A stretch of 34,120 nucleotides of DNA from Hymenobacter profundi (lineage in GTDB: Bacteria > Bacteroidota > Bacteroidia > Cytophagales > Hymenobacteraceae), in assembly GCF_019334315.1 (NCBI RefSeq), contig NZ_JAHWGL010000052.1, forward strand, positions 1-34,120, given 5' to 3'. Below the pieces are notes generated by a model. The model had not been told where the DNA came from and did no database searches. It saw only the letters and a program-made list of their open reading frames with translations. The position numbers were made by a program, and so were the translations under genes. Below are positions 34,111-34,120 of this stretch, piece by piece; positions within the stretch are counted from its first letter, which is position 1, and every line of letters begins with the position of its first letter.

Positions 34111-34120
34111 GATAGTAACC

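Overview
The window looks like chromosomal DNA from a GC-rich, Hymenobacter-like member of the Bacteroidota (order Cytophagales). The evidence is a PorP/SprF-family protein next to a GldJ-type lipoprotein (type IX secretion/gliding), a SusC-like TonB-dependent receptor, a bacillithiol-system YtxJ protein, several Bacteroidota lipoprotein families (DUF4382, DUF4136), little Shine-Dalgarno signal, and many promoter boxes of the Bacteroidota form TAnnTTTG. I see no phage, transposase, CRISPR, rRNA or tRNA. The genome name is an inference from style, not from a search.

Layout. 1-4095: two minus-strand envelope genes, a DUF4382 lipoprotein and a giant AsmA-like protein. 4321-6691: plus-strand porP/sprF-like and gldJ-like genes, closed by a strong two-way terminator. 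6833-9415: a small soluble protein, an Ala-rich lipoprotein and a large helical-repeat protein of unknown role. 9669-11616: CsbD, an orphan DprA-like Rossmann protein and a DUF1206 membrane protein, a stress-flavoured run. 11736-15274: a saccharopine/alanine-dehydrogenase-like enzyme, then a WYL regulator, a RidA-family protein without the usual arginine and a YdeI/OmpD-associated protein. 15345-20664: a secreted S9 peptidase and glycine decarboxylase GcvP, divergently transcribed. 20801-25656: an SH3-like lipoprotein, a DUF4136 lipoprotein, lipoyl synthase LipA, an outer-membrane barrel divergent from an OsmC protein, YtxJ and two small exported proteins. 25990-30728: a fused alpha-beta 2-oxoacid dehydrogenase E1, divergent from a small SusC-like receptor. 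30813-34019: an SDR enzyme, an AraC regulator and an M16 zinc peptidase.

How the genes connect. Three lipoate-linked functions lie within about 10 kb (GcvP, LipA, the E1 fusion), although each appears to have its own transcription unit. The AraC gene sits directly upstream of the SDR gene, whose -7 box is framed by a perfect inverted repeat. The WYL regulator is followed by a perfect spaced palindrome and then ridA. Most genes are single units separated by hairpin terminators.

The most unusual non-coding content is hairpin repeat DNA. Three copies of one REP-like family (about 12999, 24444 and 25793) share a related arm, a second family lies near 25896-25963, a perfect 15-bp-arm palindrome is at 21990-22022, and a perfect 2 x 30 bp tandem repeat abuts a stop codon at 23026-23085. 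Several genes also have the -7 promoter box within a few bases of the ATG, suggesting leaderless or nearly leaderless mRNAs. I did not find a convincing new multi-gene system; the window is mostly housekeeping and envelope genes.
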